From positions 1 to 7,245 of the forward strand of contig JAZSQK010000015.1 of NCBI GenBank assembly GCA_045537915.1: DNA of 7,245 nucleotides, given 5' to 3'. The notes under the pieces are model-generated. The model was not told the DNA's origin and made no database searches. It saw nothing but the letters and a program-made list of their open reading frames with translations. The stretch's first letter is position 1; every line of letters begins with the position of its first letter. The DNA is from SFWF01 sp045537915. GTDB lineage: Bacteria > Bacillota > Clostridia > Oscillospirales > Acutalibacteraceae. Positions 1-6,450 of the stretch are shown piece by piece. The position numbers and the translations under genes are program-made.

Positions 1-225
1 GTCATGGGTGCGGCAAAGCCCGGTGATGCCTGGCTCACCATAATGTCAAATATCAATATTGTTGCCGTGGCCGCCCTTTGCGACACCGCCTGCATTATTC
101 TGACCGAGAAGGTCACGATTGATGAAGAGGTCAAAAAGGCAGCCGAGGAAAGGGAGATCAACATTCTCTCGACCGATATGAGCGCATTTGCGCTGGCAAC
201 AAAGCTTTCGGAGCTGCTCAGGTGA
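1..225 (+). CDS. DRTGG-domain protein, 3' end only (5' truncated by window edge)
   Basis: The reading frame is open from base 1 and ends at TGA 223-225, so about 74 C-terminal residues are present and the true start lies outside the window. The stretch from GAAKPGDAWLTI through NIVAVAALCDTACIILTEK to NILSTDMSAFALATKL resembles the C-terminal half of the small (about 110-120 aa) DRTGG-domain proteins that neighbour clostridial hydrogenase genes. DRTGG domains also occur next to CBS domains and in phosphotransacetylase-like proteins. They are thought to be small-molecule sensor or regulatory domains, but no biochemical role is established for the stand-alone form. The Asp-Arg-Thr-Gly-Gly motif itself would be upstream and cannot be seen. 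The ATG at 4-6 lies inside the domain and is unlikely to be the start. The stop overlaps the GTG start of the next gene (GTGA), indicating co-transcription and translational coupling. The family call is from remembered sequence resemblance. Confidence 0.72.
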   Translation, partial: VMGAAKPGDAWLTIMSNINIVAVAALCDTACIILTEKVTIDEEVKKAAEEREINILSTDMSAFALATKLSELLR

Positions 226-959
226 GCCGCTACTACTACGATTTTCATATTCATTCCTGTCTTTCTCCCTGCGGAGATGACGATATGACCCCTGCCAATA
301 TCGCAGGAGCGGCAACCCTTGCCGGACTTAATATTGTAGCTTTGACCGACCATAACACCGCAAAAAACTGCCCCGCTTTTTTCAAGGCGGCAAAGGCTTA
401 CGGTATTATTGCGGTCGCAGGAATGGAGCTTACAACGGCGGAGGATATCCATATTGTCTGCCTATTTGAAAGATTAGAGGAAGCCCTCGCTTTTTCAGAG
501 GAAATAGAAAATCACCTCGTAAAAATAAAAAACCGTCCCGAAATTTTCGGTCGTCAGCAGATTATGGACGAGGAGGACAATATCCTCGGCGAGGAGGAGT
601 ATCTTCTCTCAAACGCTACCGATATTTCGGTTGAGGATGTACCGCAGTTGGTAAAATCCTTTAATGGCATTTGTTTCCCGGCTCATATAGACCGCACCGC
701 CAATGGAATTGTGTCCATTCTCGGCGTATTTCCAAAGGACGCAGAGTTTAACTGCTATGAGCTTCATGCAAAGGATAAACAGAGGGAATATGAAAACCGT
801 TTTGAACATTTAAAGAACAAGATTTGCCTTGCGGGGTCGGATGCCCATTACCTTTGGGATATGCGTGACGCCGAGGATTATATCGAGCTCGAAGATGAAC
901 CCTATTCAAGCGAACTTGTAAGAGCAAACCTTTTTAAGTATCTGAGGGGAGAAGAATGA
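222..959 (+). CDS. PHP-domain metal-dependent phosphoesterase
   Basis: A 245-residue protein with a complete set of PHP (polymerase and histidinol phosphatase) metal-binding motifs. These are H9-x-H11 in DFHIHSCLSPCG, D43-H44 in ALTDHNT, E69 in GMEL, H77, H155 in PAHIDR and D207-x-H209 in GSDAHYL. Such proteins use a two- or three-metal centre to hydrolyse phosphoesters; TrpH/YciV relatives act on nucleotides or short RNA, but the substrate here cannot be read from the sequence. No signal peptide or membrane segment is seen, so it should be cytoplasmic. The start is GTG at 222, preceded by GGAG (210-213), and overlaps the previous stop by 4 bp. The stop overlaps the next ATG (ATGA, 956-959). 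Its place in a tight trio with DRTGG and HATPase genes ahead of the hydrogenase genes suggests a role in hydrogenase regulation or maintenance. That role is inference; the PHP fold assignment is firm. Confidence 0.88.
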   Translation: MSRYYYDFHIHSCLSPCGDDDMTPANIAGAATLAGLNIVALTDHNTAKNCPAFFKAAKAYGIIAVAGMELTTAEDIHIVCLFERLEEALAFSEEIENHLVKIKNRPEIFGRQQIMDEEDNILGEEEYLLSNATDISVEDVPQLVKSFNGICFPAHIDRTANGIVSILGVFPKDAEFNCYELHAKDKQREYENRFEHLKNKICLAGSDAHYLWDMRDAEDYIELEDEPYSSELVRANLFKYLRGEE

Positions 960-1501
960 AAGAATTATCTCTGAATATACTTGATATTGCCGAAAATTCA
1001 ATAAAAGCAAAGGCCTCGTCCGTTACGATTGAACTTACCGAAACGGCAGACACAATAAGCTTTTCAATCTCGGATGACGGTATTGGCATGAAGCCCAATT
1101 TTCTGGCGGCTGTAACCGACCCCTTTACCACAACGAGAACCACCCGACCTGTCGGCCTTGGAATTCCGCTTTTAAAAATGGCGGCCGAGCAGACGGGCGG
1201 AAAAATAGAAATAAGCTCAAAGCATATTGACGAGCATCCCGAGGAGCACGGCACGGTAACTTCGGCCCTCTTTTTTAAGAACCACATTGATGCCGTTCCT
1301 CTAGGAGATATAGTCGAAACGGTGGTTACGCTGATACAGTGCAACCCCGACACAGAGCTCCGCTTTCTTCACAAAACCGAAGAAAATACGGTAGAACTCG
1401 ACACAAGAGAGTTAAAGACGGTACTATCAGGCGTACCGCTTAACAACATTGAGGTCATTCTTTGGATAAAGGGATATCTCAATGAACAATACAGTAAATA
1501 A
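956..1501 (+). CDS. Stand-alone GHKL/HATPase domain protein (anti-sigma or kinase-like)
   Basis: A 181-residue protein whose first ~110 residues form a histidine-kinase-type ATP-binding domain. It has an N-box with E13/N14 (AENSIKAKA), a G1 box DDGIGM (40-45), an F-box-like DPFTTTR (55-61) and a G2 box GLGIPLLK (67-74). There is no dimerisation/phosphoacceptor (HisKA) domain, no sensor domain and no membrane segment. It therefore resembles anti-sigma kinases or an orphan ATPase domain more than a classical sensor kinase. Residues ~112-181 form a C-terminal tail I do not recognise. The start ATG overlaps the PHP stop by 4 bp and follows GAGGGGA (944-950). A HATPase gene beside HndB/HydB/HydA is a recurring clostridial arrangement (recalled, for example, from Clostridium thermocellum), where the function is uncertain. 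A phosphotransfer partner could be encoded elsewhere. Confidence 0.85.
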   Translation: MKELSLNILDIAENSIKAKASSVTIELTETADTISFSISDDGIGMKPNFLAAVTDPFTTTRTTRPVGLGIPLLKMAAEQTGGKIEISSKHIDEHPEEHGTVTSALFFKNHIDAVPLGDIVETVVTLIQCNPDTELRFLHKTEENTVELDTRELKTVLSGVPLNNIEVILWIKGYLNEQYSK

Positions 1502-1529
1502 TATTTCATAAGAAGGGAAATGAAAGTTT

Positions 1530-1889
1530 ATGAAATCTTTAGCAGAACTCGCAGCAATCAGAGACAAGATGAAGGACAAGGTTGTTATACGTGAAGGAAG
1601 CACCCAGACCAGAGTTGTTGTCGGAATGGCTACCTGCGGCATCGCAGCAGGAGCAAGACCGGTTCTTTCGGCATTTGTCGAGGGAATAAATGAGGCAGGA
1701 CTTGCGGCTTCGGTTACCGTAACCCAGACCGGTTGTATAGGCATTTGTCAGTATGAGCCGGTTGTAGAAATCTACGAAGCAGGCAAAGACAAGGTTACAT
1801 ATGTTAAGATGAATCCTGAAAAGGCAGCCGAGGTTGTTGAAAAGCACCTTAAGGGCGGCAAGGTCATCGAAGAATACACAATTAAATAA
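1530..1889 (+). CDS. hndB: HndB-type thioredoxin-like [2Fe-2S] protein of the hydrogenase complex
   Basis: A 119-residue protein of the (2Fe-2S) ferredoxin-domain family, known as HndB in the NADP-reducing hydrogenase of Desulfovibrio fructosovorans. Signature segments are VGMATCGIAAGARPV (31-45) and QTGCIGICQYEPVVEI (66-81). A helical N-terminus precedes the fold and HL-KGG-V ends it, as in NuoE C-terminal domains. It probably relays electrons within the bifurcating hydrogenase. Only three cysteines are present (C36, C69, C73), whereas the homologous domain at the HydB N-terminus has four (C9, C14, C46, C50). Either a non-Cys ligand completes the cluster or the cluster is atypical; this may be a family trait. 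The ATG at 1530 follows AAGGGA (1513-1518) at a longish spacing. It lies 28 bp after the HATPase stop and 28 bp before hydB, in the same operon. Confidence 0.88.
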   Translation: MKSLAELAAIRDKMKDKVVIREGSTQTRVVVGMATCGIAAGARPVLSAFVEGINEAGLAASVTVTQTGCIGICQYEPVVEIYEAGKDKVTYVKMNPEKAAEVVEKHLKGGKVIEEYTIK

Positions 1890-1904
1890 TTGGTTTAGCA
1901 ATTA
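1887..1904 (+). other. Small AT-rich stem-loop just before the hydB ribosome site
   Basis: TAATTG (1887-1892) and CAATTA (1899-1904) form a perfect 6-bp stem with a GTTTAG loop. The stem begins at the hndB stop codon and its last base is the first A of the hydB AGGAGG. It is too weak and lacks the T-run needed for a terminator. It might modestly shield the ribosome site or mark an mRNA processing point, but with two G-C or C-G pairs at most it could be chance. Confidence 0.3.
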
Positions 1905-1909
1905 GGAGG
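1904..1909 (+). promoter_or_regulatory. Strong ribosome binding site for hydB
   Basis: A perfect AGGAGG with 8 bases to the ATG at 1918, the strongest Shine-Dalgarno site in the operon. It fixes the hydB start and fits high expression of the flavoprotein subunit. Confidence 0.85.
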
Positions 1910-1917
1910 TATATACT

Positions 1918-3744
1918 ATGATTCGTGCACACGTACTGATTTGTGGCGGTACAGGCTGTACATCTTCGGGTTCAAAGTCGATTCAGAAGGCATTTGACGA
2001 TGCTCTTAAGGCTCAGGGACTTACCGAGGAAGTCAAGATCGTTCAGACCGGATGCTTCGGTCTTTGCGCTCTCGGACCGGTCGTTATCGTCCACCCCGAC
2101 GGAACATTCTATTCACAGGTTAAGCCTGAGGATGTTGAAGAAATCGTTTCCGAGCATCTTTTAAAGGGTAGAGTTGTTGATCGCCTTGTTTACAACGACA
2201 CAGGAGATGCTACTCATATCGAGCCCGAACATGCATCCCTTAACGACACTGCCTTCTACCGTTCACAGATGCGTATTGCTCTTCGTAACTGCGGTGTTAT
2301 CAACCCCGAAAATATTGATGAGTACATAGCTATGGACGGTTATGCCGCTCTTGGTAAGGTTCTTACCGAGATGACACCTGACGAGGTTATCGCAACCATT
2401 CTTGATTCAGGTCTTCGTGGCCGTGGTGGCGCAGGCTTCCCGACAGGTAAAAAGTGGGAACTTGCCCGTAATCTCGTTAAGGATGCCGATCAGAAGTTTG
2501 TCGCTTGTAACGCCGACGAGGGCGACCCGGGTGCATTTATGGACCGTTCGGTTCTTGAAGGTGACCCCCACGCTCTTATCGAGGCTATGGCAATTGCCGC
2601 ATACGCTATCGGAGCTACAAAGGGCTTCGTTTATGTCCGTGCAGAGTATCCTATCGCAGTTAGCCGTCTTGGTATTGCTATCGGTCAGGCCCGTGAATAC
2701 GGCCTTCTCGGAAAGAACATTTTCGGCACCGATTTCGAATTTGATATGGAAATCCGTCTTGGCGCCGGCGCATTCGTTTGCGGCGAGGAAACCGCTCTTA
2801 TGACCTCTATTGAGGGTAACCGTGGTGAGCCCCGTCCCCGTCCTCCTTTTCCGGCAGTTAAGGGACTTTTCGGCAAACCCACCGTTCTTAATAACGTTGA
2901 AACCTATGCAAACATTCCCCAGATTATCTTAAAGGGTGCTGATTGGTTCAAGTCTATCGGTACCGAAAAGTCTAAGGGAACCAAGGTTTTTGCTCTCGGC
3001 GGAAACATTAAAAACACAGGACTTGTTGAGGTTCCTATGGGAACTACACTTCGCCAGATTGTAGAAGAAATCGGCGGCGGCATCCCCGGCGGCAAGAAGT
3101 TTAAGGCAGCCCAGACAGGCGGCCCCTCGGGCGGATGTATCCCTGCAGAGCATCTTGACATTCCGATTGACTATGATAACCTTCTCGCTATCGGCTCTAT
3201 GATGGGCTCGGGCGGACTTATCGTTATGGACGAAGACAGCTGTATGGTTGACATCGCTAAGTTCTTCCTTGAGTTTACTGTTGATGAGTCCTGCGGTAAA
3301 TGTACTCCCTGCCGTGTCGGCACACAGAGACTTCTCGAAATGCTTGACAAAATTACCGAGGGTAAGGCAACTCTTGAGGACCTCGATAAGATGGAAGAGC
3401 TTTGCTACTACATTAAGAAGAACGCTCTCTGCGGACTCGGCCAGACCGCTCCTAACCCGGTTCTTTCTACACTCAAGTTCTTCAGAGATGAGTATGTATC
3501 TCATATTGTAGACAAGAAGTGTCCCGCAGGCGTATGTAAGAGCCTTCTTACATATTCAATCATTAAGGACAAGTGCTTCGGCTGCGGAATGTGCGCTAAG
3601 AACTGTCCTGCAGACGCCATCACAAAGACCGACTATACTGCGCCCGGCAAGAAGCTTCCGGCCTTCGAGATTGATGCTAACAAGTGCGTTAAGTGCGGCG
3701 CTTGCGTAGGCAGCTGTAAGTTTAAGGCTATCGTTAAAGGTTAA
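1918..3744 (+). CDS. hydB: [FeFe]-hydrogenase flavoprotein subunit HydB/HndC (NuoF-like, FMN and NAD(P)H binding)
   Basis: A 608-residue NuoF-like subunit that takes electrons from or gives them to NAD(P)H through FMN, the proposed bifurcation site of HydABC/Hnd hydrogenases. Domains in order: an N-terminal thioredoxin-like [2Fe-2S] domain (1-~90; C9, C14, C46, C50); the FMN/NAD-binding core (~120-350) with GRGGAGFPTGKKW (168-180), NADEGDPGAFMDR (198-210) and GAGAFVCGEETAL (282-294); an SLBB-like region (~355-406); the [4Fe-4S] N3 site C459-x2-C462-x2-C465 with C505; and a C-terminal 2x[4Fe-4S] ferredoxin (C553/C556/C559/C563 and C590/C593/C596/C600). C535 and C540 with nearby H529 resemble the zinc-binding hinge I recall from the Thermotoga HydB structure (inference). 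All expected cluster ligands are present, and length matches full-length HydB. Cytoplasmic. Arg codons are mainly CGT, unlike the AGA-rich flanks, which suggests high expression. HydA starts 18 bp downstream. Confidence 0.96.
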   Translation: MIRAHVLICGGTGCTSSGSKSIQKAFDDALKAQGLTEEVKIVQTGCFGLCALGPVVIVHPDGTFYSQVKPEDVEEIVSEHLLKGRVVDRLVYNDTGDATHIEPEHASLNDTAFYRSQMRIALRNCGVINPENIDEYIAMDGYAALGKVLTEMTPDEVIATILDSGLRGRGGAGFPTGKKWELARNLVKDADQKFVACNADEGDPGAFMDRSVLEGDPHALIEAMAIAAYAIGATKGFVYVRAEYPIAVSRLGIAIGQAREYGLLGKNIFGTDFEFDMEIRLGAGAFVCGEETALMTSIEGNRGEPRPRPPFPAVKGLFGKPTVLNNVETYANIPQIILKGADWFKSIGTEKSKGTKVFALGGNIKNTGLVEVPMGTTLRQIVEEIGGGIPGGKKFKAAQTGGPSGGCIPAEHLDIPIDYDNLLAIGSMMGSGGLIVMDEDSCMVDIAKFFLEFTVDESCGKCTPCRVGTQRLLEMLDKITEGKATLEDLDKMEELCYYIKKNALCGLGQTAPNPVLSTLKFFRDEYVSHIVDKKCPAGVCKSLLTYSIIKDKCFGCGMCAKNCPADAITKTDYTAPGKKLPAFEIDANKCVKCGACVGSCKFKAIVKG

Positions 3745-3746
3745 GG

Positions 3747-3753
3747 AAAGGAG
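3747..3753 (+). promoter_or_regulatory. Ribosome binding site for hydA
   Basis: AAAGGAG with 9 bases to the ATG at 3763. It lies in the 18-bp hydB-hydA gap, which holds no room for a promoter or terminator, so the two subunits are made from one message. Confidence 0.8.
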
Positions 3754-3762
3754 ATAACTGTT

Positions 3763-5520
3763 ATGTCTAAGATGATTAACTTAAAAATTGACGGTATGGA
3801 AGTCTCCGTACCTGTAGGAACCACTATACTTGAGGCTGCTCGTCAGGTTGGTATAGATATTCCCACCCTTTGCTTTATGAAGGATATGAACGAGATCGGC
3901 GCATGCCGTATCTGCGTTGTTGAGGTTAACGAGGGACGAGGATTCAGAATAGTTGCTTCCTGCGTATATCCCGTAACCGAGGGTATGGAGGTAAAAACAA
4001 ACTCCATCGCCGTTCAGAAGTCAAGAAAAATGACACTCGAGCTTATGCTCTCTACCCACGAGCGCAAGTGTCTCTCTTGCGTACGTTCGGGCAACTGCGA
4101 GTTCCAGGCTCTTTGTAATGACTACGGCGTAACCGATGAGTCAAAGTTTGACGGCATGAAGCCCGAATATACTCTCGATTGCTCTGCTCCTCACATGATT
4201 CGTGATAACAATAAGTGTATCCTCTGCCGCCGCTGTGTTGCAGCCTGTGCTGCCCAGAAGGTTTCGGTTATCGGAGCTAACGACCGTGGTATTGATACCA
4301 ACGTTGCTTGTGGCTTTAATCTCGGTCTTGCCGAGGTTGGCTGCGTATCCTGCGGTCAGTGTATCGTAAACTGCCCGACAGGCGCTCTTCGTGAGAAGGA
4401 CGATACCGATAAGCTGTTTGATGCACTCAATGATCCCGAGAAGGTTGTTATCGTTCAGACTGCTCCCGCTGTCCGTGCCGCTCTCGGTGAGGATTTCGGT
4501 ATGCCTATCGGAACAGGCGTTGAGGGCAAGATGGTTGCTGCCCTCAAGAGACTCGGCTTTGACAAGGTATTCGACACCAACGTTGCCGCCGACCTTACCA
4601 TTATGGAAGAGGGAACCGAGTTTATCAGCCGTGTAAAGAACGGCGGAGCCCTCCCGATGATTACCTCCTGCTCACCCGGATGGATCAAGTTCTGCGAGAT
4701 GTATCATCCTAACCTCCTTCCCAATCTTTCTTCCTGCAAATCTCCTCAGCAGATGTTTGGTGCAGTGCTCAAGACCTGGTATGCCGAGAAGAATGGCATT
4801 GATCCCAAGAACATTGTTTCTGTATCTGTAATGCCCTGTACTGCTAAGAAGTTCGAAATTAACCGTGAGGATCAGAACGCAGCAGGCGTTCCCGACCTTG
4901 ATATTTCTATTACCACACGTGAACTTGCCCGTATGATCAAGAGAGCAAGAATCGACTTTGTAAATCTTCCCGACGAAAAGTTTGATTCACCCCTTGGCGA
5001 GTCTACCGGCGCTGCCGTTATCTTCGGTGTAACCGGTGGTGTTATGGAGGCGGCTCTCCGTACAGTTGCAGAGGTTCTCGAGGGTAAGGAGCTCGATAAG
5101 GTTGAATTCCATGCAGTTCGTGGAATTGAGTCGGTTAAGGAAGCAACTCTCAATGTTGCAGGTATGGATGTTAACATCTGCGTAGTCAGCGGCCTTGATG
5201 CAGTTGACAAGGTTCTTACCGCAGTTGAAAACGGCGAGAAGAACTACCACTTCATCGAGGTTATGTGCTGCCCCGGCGGTTGCGTAAACGGCGGAGGTCA
5301 GCCCATTCAGTCAGCAACCGTTCGTCAGAAGCTCGATCTTCGTGCAGAACGTGCAAAGGCGCTCTACAGCTACGATGAGGCAAACACCCTCAGAAAATCT
5401 CACGAGAGCCCGGTTGTCAAGGCACTTTATGATGAGTACTTTGGAGAACCCGGCAGCCACAAAGCTCACGAGATTCTCCACACCTCATACGTTGACCGTT
5501 CAAAGGCTGTCATTAAATAA
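3763..5520 (+). CDS. hydA: [FeFe]-hydrogenase catalytic subunit HydA/HndD (bifurcating, group A3-like)
   Basis: A 585-residue catalytic subunit that reduces protons or oxidises H2 at the H-cluster. N-terminal clusters in order: plant-type [2Fe-2S] (C37, C48, C51, C67); His-ligated [4Fe-4S] (H99, C103, C106, C112); and 2x[4Fe-4S] (C152/C155/C158/C162 and C194/C197/C200/C204). The H-domain (~225-520) has L1 TSCSPGW (301-307), L2 MPCTAKKFE (357-365) and L3 EVMCCPGGCVNGGGQP (499-514). The C-terminal small-subunit-like tail has SHESPVVKALYDEYFGEP and HKAHEILHTSY. This is the M3-type domain layout without the extra C-terminal [2Fe-2S] domain of Thermotoga HydA. L1 has Ser304 where the usual motif has a second cysteine; the other H-cluster cysteines (C359, C503, C507) are present. 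Operon partnership with HydB and HndB points to electron bifurcation between NADH, ferredoxin and H2. The maturases HydE, HydF and HydG are not in the window. The gene ends 10 bp before a terminator. Confidence 0.96.
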   Translation: MSKMINLKIDGMEVSVPVGTTILEAARQVGIDIPTLCFMKDMNEIGACRICVVEVNEGRGFRIVASCVYPVTEGMEVKTNSIAVQKSRKMTLELMLSTHERKCLSCVRSGNCEFQALCNDYGVTDESKFDGMKPEYTLDCSAPHMIRDNNKCILCRRCVAACAAQKVSVIGANDRGIDTNVACGFNLGLAEVGCVSCGQCIVNCPTGALREKDDTDKLFDALNDPEKVVIVQTAPAVRAALGEDFGMPIGTGVEGKMVAALKRLGFDKVFDTNVAADLTIMEEGTEFISRVKNGGALPMITSCSPGWIKFCEMYHPNLLPNLSSCKSPQQMFGAVLKTWYAEKNGIDPKNIVSVSVMPCTAKKFEINREDQNAAGVPDLDISITTRELARMIKRARIDFVNLPDEKFDSPLGESTGAAVIFGVTGGVMEAALRTVAEVLEGKELDKVEFHAVRGIESVKEATLNVAGMDVNICVVSGLDAVDKVLTAVENGEKNYHFIEVMCCPGGCVNGGGQPIQSATVRQKLDLRAERAKALYSYDEANTLRKSHESPVVKALYDEYFGEPGSHKAHEILHTSYVDRSKAVIK

Positions 5521-5530
5521 CAAAGAAAAA

Positions 5531-5565
5531 GGCGCAGCGGATATCCGCTGCGCCACTATTTTTTG
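5531..5565. terminator. Bidirectional rho-independent terminator between convergent genes
   Basis: The arms GGCGCAGCGG (5531-5540) and CCGCTGCGCC (5545-5554) pair perfectly around ATAT. The loop is itself self-complementary, so the whole 24-bp element is a palindrome. On the + strand it is followed by a T-rich run (5558-5564), and on the - strand the complement of 5521-5530 gives TTTTTCTTTG. It can therefore end both the hydrogenase operon and the opposing peptidase transcript. Confidence 0.92.
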
Positions 5566-5570
5566 CTTTA

Positions 5571-6326
5571 TTATTTCATGTTTTTGTAAAGCTCAACAAA
5601 CTCTTCAAGACAAAGCCCAGATTCCTTTATTGCCTTTGCATTTTCAACCCCAACATATCGGTAGTGCCAGGGCTCGTATATAACGGCGGTTTTGTCCTGC
5701 TTGTCCTCAGGGTATCTCATTATAAAACCGTACTCGTGAGCGTGGGCGTCAAGCCATTTAAACTGCTCGGTATCCTCAAACCACCATTCCACCTCGTTGA
5801 AATCAACCGCAAGGCCGAGCTGATGCTCACTTGTCCAGGGCCGAGCAATAACGGTAGCCGCCTCGACCTCGGCCTGTTCTCTGGTCCAGGAGGGGTTGGA
5901 TTTCATAACCGAGTTTACCTTATTTTCAAAGTAAAGGGTTTGGGTTGCATTTGTGCGGTAGGGAGAGCGTACGATAAGGTTTATGCCGTCCTCCTTTGCC
6001 GCCTTGCAAAGCTCATCCAGCTTGTCCACCGCTCTGGCGTCAAATTTTGAATAATCGAGCAGTGCAAACTCACGGAGTGTGTCAGCAAGTTCCGGAGCAA
6101 AGCCGTCGGGCAGAGGATTCCATTTGTTTACAAGGGTCATTTCCCAGGAATCAAGATCGGGTGTATAAGCCTCCTCTTCAGAAGAGGTGTCAGAAGAAAC
6201 CTCGTCGGAGGATATAATATTTTCCGAAACAGCAGACGAAGCAGCATCGACATCTTTATTGCCGCAGCCCCAAAGGGTAGCGGTAAGACAAAAAATCATT
6301 AGTAGAGATATAATTCTTTTTACCAT
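5571..6326 (-). CDS. Lipoprotein M15B D,D/L,D-carboxypeptidase (VanY/LdcB-like)
   Basis: A 251-residue exported peptidoglycan peptidase of the VanY/LdcB family, expected to trim the terminal D-amino acid from stem peptides outside the membrane. A lipoprotein signal (MVKRI, hydrophobic 5-18) ends in a lipobox LWGC with C21 as the lipidation site; Trp at -2 is unusual. A Ser/Glu/Asp-rich linker (~25-60) follows, then the catalytic domain (~66-251). Family motifs are SPYRTNATQ (121-129, substrate-binding R124), SEHQLGLAVD (166-175, zinc ligands H168 and D175) and EPWHYRYVG (218-226, catalytic E218, zinc ligand H221). All catalytic residues are intact. The start at 6326 is chosen because AGGAGG (complement of 6335-6340) sits 8 bases upstream and the signal peptide begins there; a longer open frame up to 6572 would run through the promoter region and the next gene. 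D,D versus L,D specificity cannot be told. Glycopeptide resistance should not be inferred, since no van ligase genes are present. Confidence 0.92.
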   Translation of the reverse strand: MVKRIISLLMIFCLTATLWGCGNKDVDAASSAVSENIISSDEVSSDTSSEEEAYTPDLDSWEMTLVNKWNPLPDGFAPELADTLREFALLDYSKFDARAVDKLDELCKAAKEDGINLIVRSPYRTNATQTLYFENKVNSVMKSNPSWTREQAEVEAATVIARPWTSEHQLGLAVDFNEVEWWFEDTEQFKWLDAHAHEYGFIMRYPEDKQDKTAVIYEPWHYRYVGVENAKAIKESGLCLEEFVELYKNMK

Positions 6327-6344
6327 AATCTTAACCTCCTGTTG

Positions 6345-6378
6345 AATATATTTTAAACCAAAGCGGCCGCAAACACAA
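6345..6378 (-). promoter_or_regulatory. Possible promoter for the M15B peptidase gene
   Basis: Reading the - strand, TTGTGT (6378-6373) lies 17 bases from TAAAAT (6355-6350), and an overlapping alternative is TTGCGG (6372-6367), 16 bases, TATATT (6350-6345). Both are imperfect at -35. An 8-bp GC palindrome GCGGCCGC (6363-6370) sits in the spacer. Position relative to the start codon is right, but the choice between them is uncertain. Confidence 0.35.
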
Positions 6379-6385
6379 CAACTAA

Positions 6386-6413
6386 TTGCATTTTTAGAAA
6401 AATGTGATAAAAT
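6386..6413 (+). promoter_or_regulatory. Promoter for ywlG (extended -10)
   Basis: TTGCAT (6386-6391), a 16-base spacer and TAAAAT (6408-6413), with TGA directly before the -10 giving an extended -10 (TGN). Transcription would start near 6420, leaving a ~30-base leader before the ATG at 6451. It also explains why the upstream in-frame ATG at 6412 is not used, as that ATG overlaps the -10 box. Confidence 0.65.
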
Positions 6414-6450
6414 GTTTCTACACATTATATATAAAAGGAGTCCGAAAGCT

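Noticed and set aside
2929..3504. A 191-codon open frame on the - strand inside hydB
   Set aside because: It is antisense to a conserved, intact HydB sequence, shows no recognisable domain and lacks its own expression signals; biased codon use of hydB explains the open frame.
5664..6217. Two overlapping + strand open frames opposite the M15B peptidase
   Set aside because: They are antisense to a gene with full catalytic motifs and resemble no known protein family.
5571..6326. Glycopeptide resistance role for the VanY-like gene
   Set aside because: VanY-like M15B enzymes are common housekeeping peptidoglycan trimming enzymes, and no vanA/H/X or VanRS-type genes are present.
6412..6450. Upstream ATG for ywlG at 6412
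   Set aside because: It overlaps the likely -10 box, has no Shine-Dalgarno site, and the family's usual N-terminus and length fit the start at 6451.
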